Shown here piece after piece: positions 32,206 to 44,676 of a stretch of DNA of 64,000 nucleotides. The notes below the pieces were generated by a model. The model did no database searches. It worked only from the letters and a program-made list of their open reading frames with translations, and was not told the DNA's origin. The DNA comes from CALDSL01 sp039810245 (GTDB lineage: Bacteria > Chloroflexota > Anaerolineae > Anaerolineales > Anaerolineaceae), in contig JBDHWQ010000009.1 of assembly GCA_039810245.1 (NCBI GenBank), positions 66,335 to 130,334 on the forward strand. Reading direction: 5' to 3'. A program made the translations under genes and the position numbers. How positions within the stretch are numbered: the first letter of the stretch is position 1; every line of letters starts with the position of its first letter.

Positions 32206-32676
32206 TTACCGGCGGCGGTTCTTGCCCGGCCGGAGAACATCAAAGAATGCTTTGACTGCTGCCACCTGCGCGTTCAACTCGATTACGGGGCCGGTCAGGT
32301 TTTCGCTGAGGAACTTGGTGGTTCCCTTGAGGGTATTCACCGTTTCGCTGGTAGAGTTCAAAATAGGCTTGATCTCATGCTGGATCAAATTGATCAGCGT
32401 GGCGAGCTGCACGATTAATATGACCAGCGCCAGCCCGATAATTAAGGATTCGAGCGCCATAATGATGATGAAAATGTCGCGCCAGTGGCTGGTGGTGTCC
32501 GTGCCCGAGCGGATTAGCAGCACCAGGCCGGTGATGAGCAGGCCGAGAATCAACACCACGGCGACGATCACAATCCAGAGTTTGGAGCCGCCTTCTTTCC
32601 GGGTGGCATCCTGCTCCGGCGGAACCGTCACCACGGCCGGTGGGGCAGATACGGCAGTATTTGCTTGATCATCCAT
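32206..32676 (-). CDS. Small membrane protein with DUF948-like character
   Basis: 156 residues from the ATG at 32676 with GAGG upstream; the GTG two codons earlier would leave no ribosome site. Two transmembrane helices (LWIVIVAVVLILGLLITGLVLLI and a second one near ALESLIIGLALVILIVQLATLI), then a helical segment (EIKPILNSTSETVNTLKGTTKFLSE) of the kind found in DUF948 proteins, and a basic tail RPGKNRRR. It precedes the YtxH gene and they are probably co-transcribed. The function is unknown. Confidence 0.7.
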   Translation of the reverse strand: MDDQANTAVSAPPAVVTVPPEQDATRKEGGSKLWIVIVAVVLILGLLITGLVLLIRSGTDTTSHWRDIFIIIMALESLIIGLALVILIVQLATLINLIQHEIKPILNSTSETVNTLKGTTKFLSENLTGPVIELNAQVAAVKAFFDVLRPGKNRRR

Positions 32677-32870
32677 ATACACCTCAATTATATCACTCGC
32701 GGCAGCATCTCAAACTCCCCGGCTGCCTATCCCTCGCCCGGAAAGGTCGCGGACGACAATCTAATTTTTGTATATCCACATTATAGCATTTTCAAGCGCA
32801 AGGCCTGCTCCCGTCAAGCCATGAACCGCGTGAGTTTTGCCGGATAGAGCCGGCCTTTGTTGGACGACGG

Positions 32871-34250
32871 TTAATGCCCCAGCAGCAGGTGGTCTACCGC
32901 TTCGCTGAGCTGGTTGAGGTTGCTTACCTGGAAGGTGCGATGGCACAGCGGCGCGTATTTAGGCATATCGCTATCGCCGGTACCCCACAGCGGGATAGCT
33001 TCCGGGTTGAGCCAGATGGCCGAGCGGCTGCGGCGCGCCAGCATGCGGAACACGTCCAGCCCCGGGTCGTTGTAATTGTTGCGCGCGTCGCCCACCACGA
33101 TGAGCGTGGTGCGGCTGTCTACCATATCCTTATAAGCGGCGTCAAAATCGCCCAGGCTGGTGCCCAGATCGGTGTTGTAGTAGCCGGATGGCATCTGGTG
33201 CAGGACTTCGCGCACGGCTTCCTGCGGCAGGCTGCCTTCGAAGTATGGGCTGATATATTTCATGTGATCGATAAAGGCGAAGGCCTGCGTCTTGCTGATC
33301 TGATCCTGGATGGCGAACAGCAGGCTGAGCATCAGCTCGGATACCTGGCGCATCGACGTGCTGATGTCGCAGATCACCACGATTTTGGGTTTCATTTTCT
33401 GGTCGCGGTGGTGCAGCTCAACCGGCACGGAGCCATACTTCTGGTTATTGCGCAGCGTCGCTTTGACATCCAGGCGGCCGGTTTTGGCGCGCTTCAGGCG
33501 CAGCGCCAGCCGCGTGCGCAGCACGCTGGCAATGCGCGTCACTTCTTTGCGCAACTGGAGCATATCGTCGTCGCTCAGCGATGAGAAGGGGCGGTTGTAC
33601 AGGTCATCCATGCGCTGGTCGCGTGGCAGCTCGCTGAGATTTTCGGCGATGCGCTGTCCCACGAACTTGGAAAGCTGGTCTTTGAGCGACTGCTGGTTGG
33701 CTTCCATCATCTTCTGAAGCTGTTCCACGCGCTGCTTGTCCATGCCCATCTGGCGCAGCATGCTCATCAGCTCTTCCATGGCCTGCTGCACCTGCTTGAA
33801 CTTGAGCGCGTTTTCCATCTGGCGCGTGAGGTAGTTCTGGTAGCGCAGGTCGTTGACATCATCCATGTTGAACATACTCTCGAGCTGCTGCAATTCCTGC
33901 TGGTTGAGCGGGCGGCCCTGCAGCAGCTTTTCGAGCATCTTGCGCATTTCTTCGGTGAACTGGCGCAGCGCCTGGGCGATCTTATCCGCCTCTTCGGGGG
34001 TCAAGTCTTCTGATGGGTTCATCATGTGCGGCGGTTCATCACCCTGGAAGAACAGCGGGAAGAGCTTTTCGAAGATTTCCTGGTCTTTATTTTCTTTCAC
34101 CAGGGTTGCGCGCAGTGTATAGCGGAAGATGTCGCGGTCGAAAATGCCCATCTCATCGATGGCATGAAACGCGTCAGCGCTTTCGGCCAGGCTGATGCGA
34201 ACACCACTGGCCCGCAGCGCCGCGACAAACTGGACGATGCGTTGGTCCAT
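32871..34250 (-). CDS. VWA-domain protein of the MoxR-associated (CoxE-like) type
   Basis: 459 residues from the ATG at 34250, which has AAGGAG seven bases upstream; further N-terminal codons have no ribosome site. The N-terminal part is charged and helical, with a long Gln/Met-rich stretch (residues about 105-205). The C-terminal von Willebrand A domain has the MIDAS motif DISTS, a following NTDLGTSL threonine and the VGDARNN aspartate. It sits 20 bases downstream of a MoxR ATPase gene. MoxR/VWA pairs act as metal-dependent chaperones that mature or insert cofactors into target enzymes; in CoxDE the target is CO dehydrogenase, but no such gene lies here. Confidence 0.87.
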   Translation of the reverse strand: MDQRIVQFVAALRASGVRISLAESADAFHAIDEMGIFDRDIFRYTLRATLVKENKDQEIFEKLFPLFFQGDEPPHMMNPSEDLTPEEADKIAQALRQFTEEMRKMLEKLLQGRPLNQQELQQLESMFNMDDVNDLRYQNYLTRQMENALKFKQVQQAMEELMSMLRQMGMDKQRVEQLQKMMEANQQSLKDQLSKFVGQRIAENLSELPRDQRMDDLYNRPFSSLSDDDMLQLRKEVTRIASVLRTRLALRLKRAKTGRLDVKATLRNNQKYGSVPVELHHRDQKMKPKIVVICDISTSMRQVSELMLSLLFAIQDQISKTQAFAFIDHMKYISPYFEGSLPQEAVREVLHQMPSGYYNTDLGTSLGDFDAAYKDMVDSRTTLIVVGDARNNYNDPGLDVFRMLARRSRSAIWLNPEAIPLWGTGDSDMPKYAPLCHRTFQVSNLNQLSEAVDHLLLGH

Positions 34251-34269
34251 AGGACAGCTCCTTTGGGCG

Positions 34270-35229
34270 TCAGTTTTGCCAGGAACGCATATCCATATCG
34301 CCGGGCCGCTTGGTGGTGGGCGAGAACAGCATACGTTTGGCTTTCTGCAGGTCCGATTCATGCTTGAGCAGGACGCTCAGCGTGGTTTCCAGCGTCGACT
34401 GGTCGAGGTTCTGCGCGTTGAGGGTGACCAGCGATTTGGCCCAGTCCAGCGTTTCGCTGATGCTGGGAGACTTGCGCAGGTCAAACGTGCGCAGCTTGTG
34501 CACCAGCTCCACTGCCTGGCGCGCCAGCTTGGGGGCCAGGTCCGGCACCTTGAGGCGTACCACATTGAGCTCCTGCTCCACGCTGGGGTAGTCGATGAAC
34601 AGGTACAGGCAGCGGCGCTTGAGCGCTTCGCTCAACTCGCGCGTGTTGTTACTGGTGAGGATCACCAATGGGCGGTGCACTGCGGTGAGGGTGCCCAGCT
34701 CGGGCACGCTGACTTGAAAATCGCTGAGGACCTCGAGCAAAAAGGCTTCGAACTCGGCATCGGCGCGGTCAATTTCGTCGATCAACAACACGGTGGGAGT
34801 TTCGCTCAAAATGGCCTTGAGCAGCGGGCGCTGCAGCAGGAAGCGCATCGAGAAGAACACATCTTCTTCACTGGCCAGCTTATCGGCGGCTTCTTTGAGG
34901 CTTTCCGAAGCGCCCAGGGTTTCCTGCAGCTTGTCGCGCAAGAGCTGCGTGTACAGAAGCTGCTTGGCATATTCCCATTCATACAGGGCTTTGGTTTCGT
35001 CGAGGCCCTCATAGCACTGTAAACGGATCAGGTCACGGCAGGTCGCGGCTGCCAGCGCCTTGGCTAACTCGGTCTTGCCGACCCCGGCAGGGCCTTCGGC
35101 CAGCAGCGGCTTGCCGATCTGCTGCGCCAGATACAAAATCGTGCTGATTTCATCATTCGCGATGTACTGCTGTTCGCTAAGGCCCTCTTTCAGCTCATCG
35201 GGGGACCGAAACGTGCGGTCAACGGCCAT
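34270..35229 (-). CDS. MoxR-family AAA+ ATPase (CoxD-like)
   Basis: 319 residues; GAGGAG eight bases before the ATG at 35229. Walker A GPAGVGKTE, Walker B VLLIDEIDRAD, sensor 1 VILTSNNTRELSEALKRR with arginine finger, and the lid region near FIDYPSVEQELNVV. The insertion near residues 95-130 (LGASESLKEAADKLASEEDVFF) is larger than in classical MoxR. AAA+ partner of the VWA gene just downstream. It presumably remodels or activates a client complex with ATP. Confidence 0.9.
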   Translation of the reverse strand: MAVDRTFRSPDELKEGLSEQQYIANDEISTILYLAQQIGKPLLAEGPAGVGKTELAKALAAATCRDLIRLQCYEGLDETKALYEWEYAKQLLYTQLLRDKLQETLGASESLKEAADKLASEEDVFFSMRFLLQRPLLKAILSETPTVLLIDEIDRADAEFEAFLLEVLSDFQVSVPELGTLTAVHRPLVILTSNNTRELSEALKRRCLYLFIDYPSVEQELNVVRLKVPDLAPKLARQAVELVHKLRTFDLRKSPSISETLDWAKSLVTLNAQNLDQSTLETTLSVLLKHESDLQKAKRMLFSPTTKRPGDMDMRSWQN

Positions 35230-35370
35230 GGTGATAACTCCTCTACCTTTAAACTACCGGTATGCCAGAATGTGTCCTGTTTCCCGCCCACAGGTGCGTC
35301 AAGCGGGCAACTTTAGCATTCATCAATTTGTATCAGTATAGTGGTTCACGCCTGTATTTTCTAGGGGATT

Positions 35371-35402
35371 TCCCCCCACGCCTAAGGTAGATATCCCCCC
35401 AC
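35371..35402. repeat. Short C-run direct repeats in the moxR / pth divergent region
   Basis: TCCCCCCAC occurs at 35371-35379 and again at 35394-35402. A GGGGATTTCCCC hairpin overlaps the first copy. These lie between the divergent promoters of the MoxR gene and the small membrane protein; their role is unknown. Confidence 0.4.
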
Positions 35403-35441
35403 AGGGGAGCGATGGCAAGCGGCTTACACCCGCGCCGCAAT

Positions 35442-35470
35442 TTGCATCGTATCCCGAATAATGTTAAAAT
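35442..35470 (+). promoter_or_regulatory. Promoter of the small membrane protein-pth-mfd cluster
   Basis: TTGCAT (35442-35447), 17-base spacer, TAAAAT (35465-35470). The ATG at 35479 follows after 8 bases, so a start near 35477 leaves almost no leader and no ribosome binding site. Confidence 0.65.
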
Positions 35471-35478
35471 AACCTGCT

Positions 35479-35748
35479 ATGGTTCGACTGGGACGCTGGG
35501 CATGGATGGGAATGCTGTTGGCGGGCGCGTGGGTGGCCTGGCCGGCGGATGCTGTTATTGGCTGGCCGGGGCAGGCGACGCCCGCGCCGCTGCTGCCCAC
35601 GCCGACCGCGCTGCCCGGCAACCCGGCTTCTTTGAACGCATTGCAACTGGCGCTGAGCAGTGCGCAGGGCGTCGCCTTTGTGGTGGCGCTGTTCGCGTTG
35701 TTAGGCCTGTACCTGGCGCTGCGCGGCCTGTACCGCCGCCAGCGCTGA
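35479..35748 (+). CDS. Small exported or membrane protein of unknown function
   Basis: 89 residues: an N-terminal hydrophobic segment that may be a signal peptide (WMGMLLAGAWVAWPADAVI), a Pro/Thr-rich linker (ATPAPLLPTPTALPGN), and a C-terminal transmembrane helix (GVAFVVALFALLGLYLALRGLY) ending RRQR. No ribosome site, consistent with a leaderless start. 12 bases upstream of pth and likely co-transcribed. It has no relatives I recognise and could be a dispensable upstream cistron. Confidence 0.6.
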   Translation: MVRLGRWAWMGMLLAGAWVAWPADAVIGWPGQATPAPLLPTPTALPGNPASLNALQLALSSAQGVAFVVALFALLGLYLALRGLYRRQR

Positions 35749-35760
35749 CCTCGTGGGGGC

Positions 35761-36402
35761 ATGATGGGATTGTTCCGCTTGCGCAAACGCAGCCAGCCGG
35801 AAACCGCGGCGCCGGAAGGCGCGCCGGTTTATCTGATCGTCGGCCTGGGCAACCCCGGGCGCGAATATCGCGACACGCGCCACAATGCAGGCTTTATGGT
35901 CATTGACCGCCTGAGCGAAGTGCTCAAGATCGGTATTACCCGCGCACAGGAGCGCGCGCTGGTGGGCAGCGGCGTGGATGGCGGCCGCAAGGTGATCCTG
36001 GCCAAGCCCATCACCTATATGAACCTTTCTGGCACGGCCGTCAGCGCGTTGATGCGCTTTTACAAAGTGCCGCTGGAAAATCTGCTGCTGATCCACGACG
36101 ATATTGACCTGCCGCTGGGTACGCTGCGCATTCGCGGCAGCGGCGGCTCGGGCGGGCAGAAAGGACTGGCGTCCACCATCGAGCGGCTGGGCACGGAGAA
36201 TATCGCGCGCATGCGCGTTGGCATTGGCCGGCCACCAGGGCAGAAGATGGCTGCCGACTACGTGCTGCGCCCGTTTGACCGCGACGAACAGGAGCTGGTG
36301 CGGCTGGTGCTGGACCGCGCCGCCGACGCCGCGCTGCTGTTTATCCGTGATGGCATCGACGCATCCATGAACCGCTACAACGGGGCGCTGCCCAAGGACT
36401 GA
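35761..36402 (+). CDS. pth: Peptidyl-tRNA hydrolase
   Basis: 213 residues. Signature VGLGNPGREYRDTRHNAGF carries the conserved Asn and catalytic His. KPITYMNLSG, LLLIHDDIDLPLG (catalytic Asp), RGSGGSGGQKGLASTIERLGT and RMRVGIGRPP follow. It frees peptidyl-tRNA that has dropped off the ribosome. An N-terminal extension of about 20 residues (FRLRKRSQPETAAPEG) is basic and atypical. Two adjacent ATG codons are possible starts. The stop is 4 bases before mfd, so the two genes are co-transcribed. Confidence 0.95.
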   Translation: MMGLFRLRKRSQPETAAPEGAPVYLIVGLGNPGREYRDTRHNAGFMVIDRLSEVLKIGITRAQERALVGSGVDGGRKVILAKPITYMNLSGTAVSALMRFYKVPLENLLLIHDDIDLPLGTLRIRGSGGSGGQKGLASTIERLGTENIARMRVGIGRPPGQKMAADYVLRPFDRDEQELVRLVLDRAADAALLFIRDGIDASMNRYNGALPKD

Positions 36403-36406
36403 GCCT

Positions 36407-39783
<3,377 letters not shown>

Positions 39784-39787
<4 letters not shown>

Positions 39788-40464
39788 CTTCGGTCCTCGT
39801 CATCGAAGATGAGCACGAACTGGCGCAGGTGCTGCGCGGCTACCTGGAAAATGCCGGTTACAGTGTGTCCACCGCGCAGCGCGGCGACAGTGGGCTGAGC
39901 ACATGGGAGCGGCTGCGCCCCGACCTGGTGATCCTCGATCTCAATCTGCCGGGGATGGACGGGTTGGAGGTGGCGCGCGAAATCCGGCGCCAGTCAGACA
40001 CGCCGCTGATCATGGTTACTGCGCGTGTAGACGAGGTCGACCGGCTGCTGGGGCTGGAACTGGGCGCGGATGATTACATCACCAAGCCGTTTTCACCGCG
40101 CGAGGTGGTGGCGCGGGTGAGAGCCGTGCTGCGCCGCGCCAACCCAGGCGCATCCGCCGGCGGTCACTGGCAGGCGCAGGACCTGGTGGTTGACCTGAAC
40201 GAACACAGCGTGCAGCGCGCCGGGCAGCCGGTGGAGCTGACGCCGACCGAGTTCAACCTGCTGGCGGCGCTTATCGCCCAGCCGGGACGGGCTTTCACCC
40301 GCCTGCAACTGCTCGAAGCTGCCGCCGGCGAAGCCTATGAAGGCTATGAGCGCAGCATCGACGCGCATATTAAGAACCTGCGCGCCAAAATCGAATCCGA
40401 CCCACGCCAGCCACGGTACATCGAAACCGTGTTTGGGATCGGCTATCGCTTTCGGAAAGAATAA
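39784..40464 (+). CDS. Two-component response regulator, OmpR/PhoB family
   Basis: 226 residues. Receiver domain (residues about 4-115): acidic pair IEDE, phospho-acceptor Asp in LVILDLNLPGMDG, MVTARVDE with the conserved Thr, and Lys in YITKPFS. The C-terminal winged-helix DNA-binding domain has LTPTEFNLLAALI and HIKNLRAKIE...YIETVFGIGYRF. It forms a pair with the following histidine kinase 17 bases on. A TCACA direct repeat of the type bound by OmpR-family regulators lies upstream of 44759. Confidence 0.93.
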
Positions 40465-40481
40465 TTCCAGGAGAAGGAAGC

Positions 40482-41858
40482 ATGAGCATGCGCCTGCGCT
40501 TAACCCTGACGTACCTGCTGGTGGGCCTGGCCACCATCGCCAGCCTGGTGCTGTTTGTGCGCTTCGACACGCGCCGGGAAGTGACCCAGTACATGATGCG
40601 CGGCGGCATGGTAGGCGCGGAAGCGCTGGTCAACCGGTTGGAAGATTATTACAGCGAGAATCAGAGCTGGGAAGACGTCAATCGCATTTTTCAGCCGGGG
40701 ATGATGTACCCGGGCATGATGATGGTCACGCGCCAGCGTATCCAGGTGGTGGACGCGGTGGGCAAGCTGCAATATGACAATGACCAGCGCGGTTATGGCC
40801 TGCCGCCCTTTTCGGCGCGCAAGCTGCAAGACGGCATCCCGCTCGGCGGCCGCAACGGCCAGACGGTGGGGTATCTGTTCGTGGATGGCGGCGGCAATGC
40901 GCGCAACCTGGATGCCCAACCGCTGCTGCAACGGCTGAACCGGGCTGCGTGGCGCGCCGCGCTGGTGGGACTGGCGCTGGCGCTGGTGCTGGCGCTGGTG
41001 TTAGCCAACCGGCTGCTGCGTCCGGTGGACCAGCTTACGCGCGCCGCGCAGCGACTGGCAGCCGGCGATCTGAGCCAGCGCGTGCCGGTACAGGGCAACG
41101 ATGAAATGTCGGCGCTGGCGGCCACGTTCAATGGCATGACCGATTCGCTCCAGCACTCCGAAGAGCGCCGGCGCGCGATGACCGCAGATATCGCCCACGA
41201 GCTGCGTACGCCGCTGGCGGTGCAGCGCGCGCAGATTGAGGCCATGCAAGATGGCATCTACCCGCTGGATGGCGAACATTTGCACACCGTGCTGCAGCAG
41301 AACGAGCTGCTTACGCGGCTGGTGGAAGATCTGCGCACGCTGGCCCTGGCGGATGCGGGCGAACTCTCGCTGGACCGGGTAGAAGTCTCGGTGCCGGCAC
41401 TGGTGGATCGCGCTATCGATCGCTTCCGCGCAGTGGCCGAAGGACGCAAAGTACGGCTCGAATCTGAGCTGGTGACCGGGCCGGGCGCGGGTTGTCTGCC
41501 GGTGTGGGGTGACCCGCTGCGGCTGGAGCAGATCTTAAACAATCTACTCTCCAACGCGTTGCGCTACACCGCCGAAGGCGGGTTTGTTTCGGTGCGGGCA
41601 TCCTGCAGCCCGCGCGAAGTGGCGATCAGCGTGCGTGACAGCGGCCCGGGCATTCAACCCGATATGCTACCGCACGTGTTTGAGCGTTTTTACCGCGCCG
41701 ATACATCGCGGACGCGCGAGGGTGGGGGCAGCGGCCTGGGACTGGCGATCGCCCTGCAGCTCGCCCTGGCGCACGGCGGCTCGCTGGACGCGGCTAACCA
41801 CCCGGATGGTGGAGCAATCTTTACCCTGCGGCTGCCGGTGCCGCCGGCGCAGGATTGA
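40482..41858 (+). CDS. Sensor histidine kinase, BaeS/EnvZ-like
   Basis: 458 residues; AGGAGAAGGA upstream of the ATG. Transmembrane helix 1 near residues 8-28, an extracytoplasmic sensor to about 155 with a Met-rich stretch (QPGMMYPGMMM) and QRIQVVDAVGKLQYDN, transmembrane helix 2 near 160-183, HAMP domain (RPVDQLTRAAQRLAAGDLSQRV), phospho-acceptor His in IAHELRTPLAVQ, then ATPase boxes N (NNLLSNALRY), G1 (DSGPGI), F (FERFYRAD) and G2 (GSGLGLAIA). It phosphorylates the adjacent regulator. The Met-rich sensor hints at copper or silver; that is inference. Confidence 0.92.
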   Translation: MSMRLRLTLTYLLVGLATIASLVLFVRFDTRREVTQYMMRGGMVGAEALVNRLEDYYSENQSWEDVNRIFQPGMMYPGMMMVTRQRIQVVDAVGKLQYDNDQRGYGLPPFSARKLQDGIPLGGRNGQTVGYLFVDGGGNARNLDAQPLLQRLNRAAWRAALVGLALALVLALVLANRLLRPVDQLTRAAQRLAAGDLSQRVPVQGNDEMSALAATFNGMTDSLQHSEERRRAMTADIAHELRTPLAVQRAQIEAMQDGIYPLDGEHLHTVLQQNELLTRLVEDLRTLALADAGELSLDRVEVSVPALVDRAIDRFRAVAEGRKVRLESELVTGPGAGCLPVWGDPLRLEQILNNLLSNALRYTAEGGFVSVRASCSPREVAISVRDSGPGIQPDMLPHVFERFYRADTSRTREGGGSGLGLAIALQLALAHGGSLDAANHPDGGAIFTLRLPVPPAQD

Positions 41859-41907
41859 GTTAGTTCCAAATCCTGGCCAAATGGCTATTCTCTGGCTGCC
41901 GGTTGCA

Positions 41908-41916
41908 TGTTAGAAT
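41908..41916 (+). promoter_or_regulatory. Extended -10 promoter of the lipoprotein gene
   Basis: TG-n-TAGAAT at 41908-41916 lies 26 bases before the ATG. A GGGAGAG ribosome binding site falls between the predicted start and the ATG. Confidence 0.5.
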
Positions 41917-41941
41917 TTATATTCGATAAGGGAGAGATGCG

Positions 41942-42568
41942 ATGAAACGTCCCGTTCTCGTCGTTTGCATGCTCAGTCTGCTGGCCCTGCTTTCGATTAC
42001 CTGCTCGCTGGTGGGCGGCGCGGTACCGGCCGCGGACGCCACCGCGGAGAGCACGCGCATGCAGGCTACCGTAGACCTGCTGCAGGGGACGATCAGCGCG
42101 ATGGAAGCCGATGGTAAGGCCACTGCCGACGCCTGGATGACCCAGGCTGCGGCCACAGGCCTACCCGCCACGCCGGCCGCGCCGCAGGTGCCGACCGAGG
42201 AGCTGCTGCCCGGCGTGGTCAGCGGGCAGTTATCGTACCCATCAGAGGGTATTCCGCCGCTGCGGCTGGTATTATGGAACGCGGAAGACGGGACATATCT
42301 GACCCTGGAAACGCCACAAAATATCGCCGGTTACCGCTGGGAAAACGTACCCGCCGGGCATTACACCCTGGTGGCATATCCTATCGATCCGAACTATGCC
42401 AACCTGGCCGGCGGATATACACCGGCTGTGGCCTGCGGCCTGAGCGTTGACTGCAACGACCACAACCTGATCGTTTTCGAAGTGCGTCCCGGGGAAGAGA
42501 CTGGCGGTATTCACCCGCAAGATTGGTACGCGCCGCAGGGCAGTTTCCCTGCTGACCCGACCCGGTAG
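41942..42568 (+). CDS. Lipoprotein with a beta-sandwich-like domain
   Basis: 208 residues. Lipoprotein signal with lipobox LLSITC (Cys at about residue 21), a polar Ala/Thr-rich spacer to about 75, then a folded domain: GVVSGQLSYPSEGIPPLRLVLWN, YRWENVPAGHYTLVAYP, CGLSVDCNDHNLIVFEV and GGIHPQDWYAPQGSFPADP. The pattern of a GQLSYPSEGIP strand and AGHYTLVAY resembles carboxypeptidase-regulatory-like modules. Two cysteines at CGLSVDC may form a disulfide. No enzymatic motif. Between the two-component pair and uvrB; function unknown. Confidence 0.65.
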   Translation: MKRPVLVVCMLSLLALLSITCSLVGGAVPAADATAESTRMQATVDLLQGTISAMEADGKATADAWMTQAAATGLPATPAAPQVPTEELLPGVVSGQLSYPSEGIPPLRLVLWNAEDGTYLTLETPQNIAGYRWENVPAGHYTLVAYPIDPNYANLAGGYTPAVACGLSVDCNDHNLIVFEVRPGEETGGIHPQDWYAPQGSFPADPTR

Positions 42569-42585
42569 ATGAAAGGAACGCAATT

Positions 42586-44640
42586 ATGCTATTTGACTTA
42601 CACGCGCCATATCAGCCGACCGGCGACCAGCCCGAGGCGATTGAACAACTGGTAAAAGGGGTGGATCAGGGCATGCGTCACCAGGTGCTGCTGGGCGCTA
42701 CCGGCACCGGTAAGACCTACACGATCGCCAACCTGATCACGCGGATGCAGAAGCCGGCGCTGATCATGGCGCATAACAAGACCCTGGCCGCGCAGTTATA
42801 TGCCGAGTTCAAGGAGTTTTTCCCCAACAACTCGGTGGAGTATTTCGTTTCATATTACGACTATTACCAGCCGGAAGCTTATGTGCCATCGCACGACCTG
42901 TATATCGAGAAAGAAACCGATATCAATGAGGAGATCGACCGGCTGCGGCTGGCGGCCACCACGGCGCTGATGTCGCGGCGTGACGTAATCATCGTGGCGT
43001 CTGTGTCGTGCATCTACGGCCTGGGCAGCCCGGAGCTATACAGCAAGGGCATGGTAGAGCTGAAGGTGGGCGAAATCTTCCGCCGCAACGCGCTGCTGCG
43101 CCAGTTAATCGAGATCCAGTACCAGCGCAATGATATGGAGCTGCGCCCGGGCACATTCCGCGTGCGCGGCGATACGCTGGAGATTCACCCGGCGTATGAA
43201 GAGCGCAAGGTCTACCGGCTGGCATTCTTTGGCGATGAGATTGAGCGCATCAGCGCCATCAATCCATTGACCGGCGAGATGTACGGCGACCTGGAGCAGG
43301 TACCGATTTACCCGGCCAAGCACTATATCACCCAGGAAGACCGGCTGAAGAAGGCGATTCAGGATATTGAACAGGAACTGGAGCAGCGCCTGGCGCAGTT
43401 CAAGAGCGAGGGCAATCTGCTGGAAGCACAGCGCCTGGAGCAGCGCACGCGCTACGACCTGGAGATGCTGCGCGAAGTGGGCTACTGCTCGGGTATTGAG
43501 AACTACTCGCGCCATCTCGACCAACGCGCGCCGGGAACGCCGCCGTGGACGCTGATGGACTACCTGCCCAGCGATTATCTGCTGGTGATCGACGAATCGC
43601 ATATGACGATTCCCCAGGTGCGCGGCATGTTCAATGGTGACCGCTCGCGCAAGACGGTGCTGGCCGACTTTGGTTTTCGCCTGCCCTCGGCGCTGGACAA
43701 CCGCCCGCTGACCTTCGACGAGTTCGAGGAGCACATGGGCTACACGGTGTACACATCGGCCACGCCCGGGCCATACGAGCTGAACCATGCCGAACAGGTG
43801 GTGGAGCAGATCATCCGCCCCACCGGGCTGGTGGACCCTGAAGTGGAAGTACGCCCGACAGCCGGCCAGGTGGACGACCTGGTGGGTGAGATCCGGCAGC
43901 GCGTGGGGAACGGCGAGCGCGTGCTGGTGACCACGCTGACCAAGCGTATGTCTGAAGACCTTGCGGATTACCTGATGGAAATGGGCATCAAAGTGCATTA
44001 CCTGCACTCTGAGGTAGAAACGCTGGAGCGGGTGGGCATCCTGCGCGACTTGCGCATGGGCGTTTTCGACGTGCTGGTGGGCATCAATCTGCTGCGCGAA
44101 GGCCTCGACCTACCGGAAGTCTCGATGGTGGCGATACTGGACGCGGATAAAGAGGGCTTCTTGCGTTCGGAGACCGCGCTGATCCAGACCATCGGCCGCG
44201 CAGCGCGCAATGTAAACGGGCGCGTGCTGATGTATGCCGATCGCATCACCGATTCCATGCGCGCGGCGATTGACGAGACGAACCGCCGCCGCGCCAAGCA
44301 GGTGCGTTACAACACCGAGCACGGAATTGAACCGGTGAGTATCATCAAGGCCATCCACGACATCACCGAGCGGCTCAGCGCCAGCGGCCAACCCGGGGCG
44401 ACCATCGCGGAGAGCAAGGCAGCCTACAAGGCGGCGCAGGGCGCGGGCGCCATCCCGCGGCCGGAGCTCAAGCGCATTGTCACAGAGCTGGAAAAGCAGA
44501 TGAAACAGGCCGCCAAGGATCTGGAGTTCGAGCAGGCAGCCGCGCTGCGTGACCAGATCTTCGAGCTGCGCGCGATGATGGCCGACGACCCCAAACTGTC
44601 GCCCTGGCAGCGCGCGCGCATGCTGGCAGGTGAAGAGTAG
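42586..44640 (+). CDS. uvrB: Excinuclease ABC subunit UvrB
   Basis: 684 residues; GAAAGGAA before the ATG. Walker A LLGATGTGKTYT, FVSYYDYYQPEAYVP (the beta-hairpin that inserts into DNA), VSCIYGLG, helicase motif LVIDESHMT, QLRGRV-type motif VI replaced by QTIGRAARNVNGRV as usual for UvrB, and a C-terminal UVR motif (LKRIVTELEKQMKQAAKDLEFEQAAALRD) for UvrC binding. Damage verification and loading in nucleotide excision repair. The gene is unlinked to uvrA and uvrC in this window, but mfd is nearby. Confidence 0.97.
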   Translation: MLFDLHAPYQPTGDQPEAIEQLVKGVDQGMRHQVLLGATGTGKTYTIANLITRMQKPALIMAHNKTLAAQLYAEFKEFFPNNSVEYFVSYYDYYQPEAYVPSHDLYIEKETDINEEIDRLRLAATTALMSRRDVIIVASVSCIYGLGSPELYSKGMVELKVGEIFRRNALLRQLIEIQYQRNDMELRPGTFRVRGDTLEIHPAYEERKVYRLAFFGDEIERISAINPLTGEMYGDLEQVPIYPAKHYITQEDRLKKAIQDIEQELEQRLAQFKSEGNLLEAQRLEQRTRYDLEMLREVGYCSGIENYSRHLDQRAPGTPPWTLMDYLPSDYLLVIDESHMTIPQVRGMFNGDRSRKTVLADFGFRLPSALDNRPLTFDEFEEHMGYTVYTSATPGPYELNHAEQVVEQIIRPTGLVDPEVEVRPTAGQVDDLVGEIRQRVGNGERVLVTTLTKRMSEDLADYLMEMGIKVHYLHSEVETLERVGILRDLRMGVFDVLVGINLLREGLDLPEVSMVAILDADKEGFLRSETALIQTIGRAARNVNGRVLMYADRITDSMRAAIDETNRRRAKQVRYNTEHGIEPVSIIKAIHDITERLSASGQPGATIAESKAAYKAAQGAGAIPRPELKRIVTELEKQMKQAAKDLEFEQAAALRDQIFELRAMMADDPKLSPWQRARMLAGEE

Positions 44641-44676
44641 ACCGCGCGCAAAGCTTCATAGGATCTGCGGTTGGAA

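Noticed and set aside
32687..32720. TATAAT promoter for the YtxH pair on the minus strand
   Set aside because: The TATAAT at 32692-32687 would start transcription inside the ribosome binding site of the small membrane protein gene; conflicting, so not listed.
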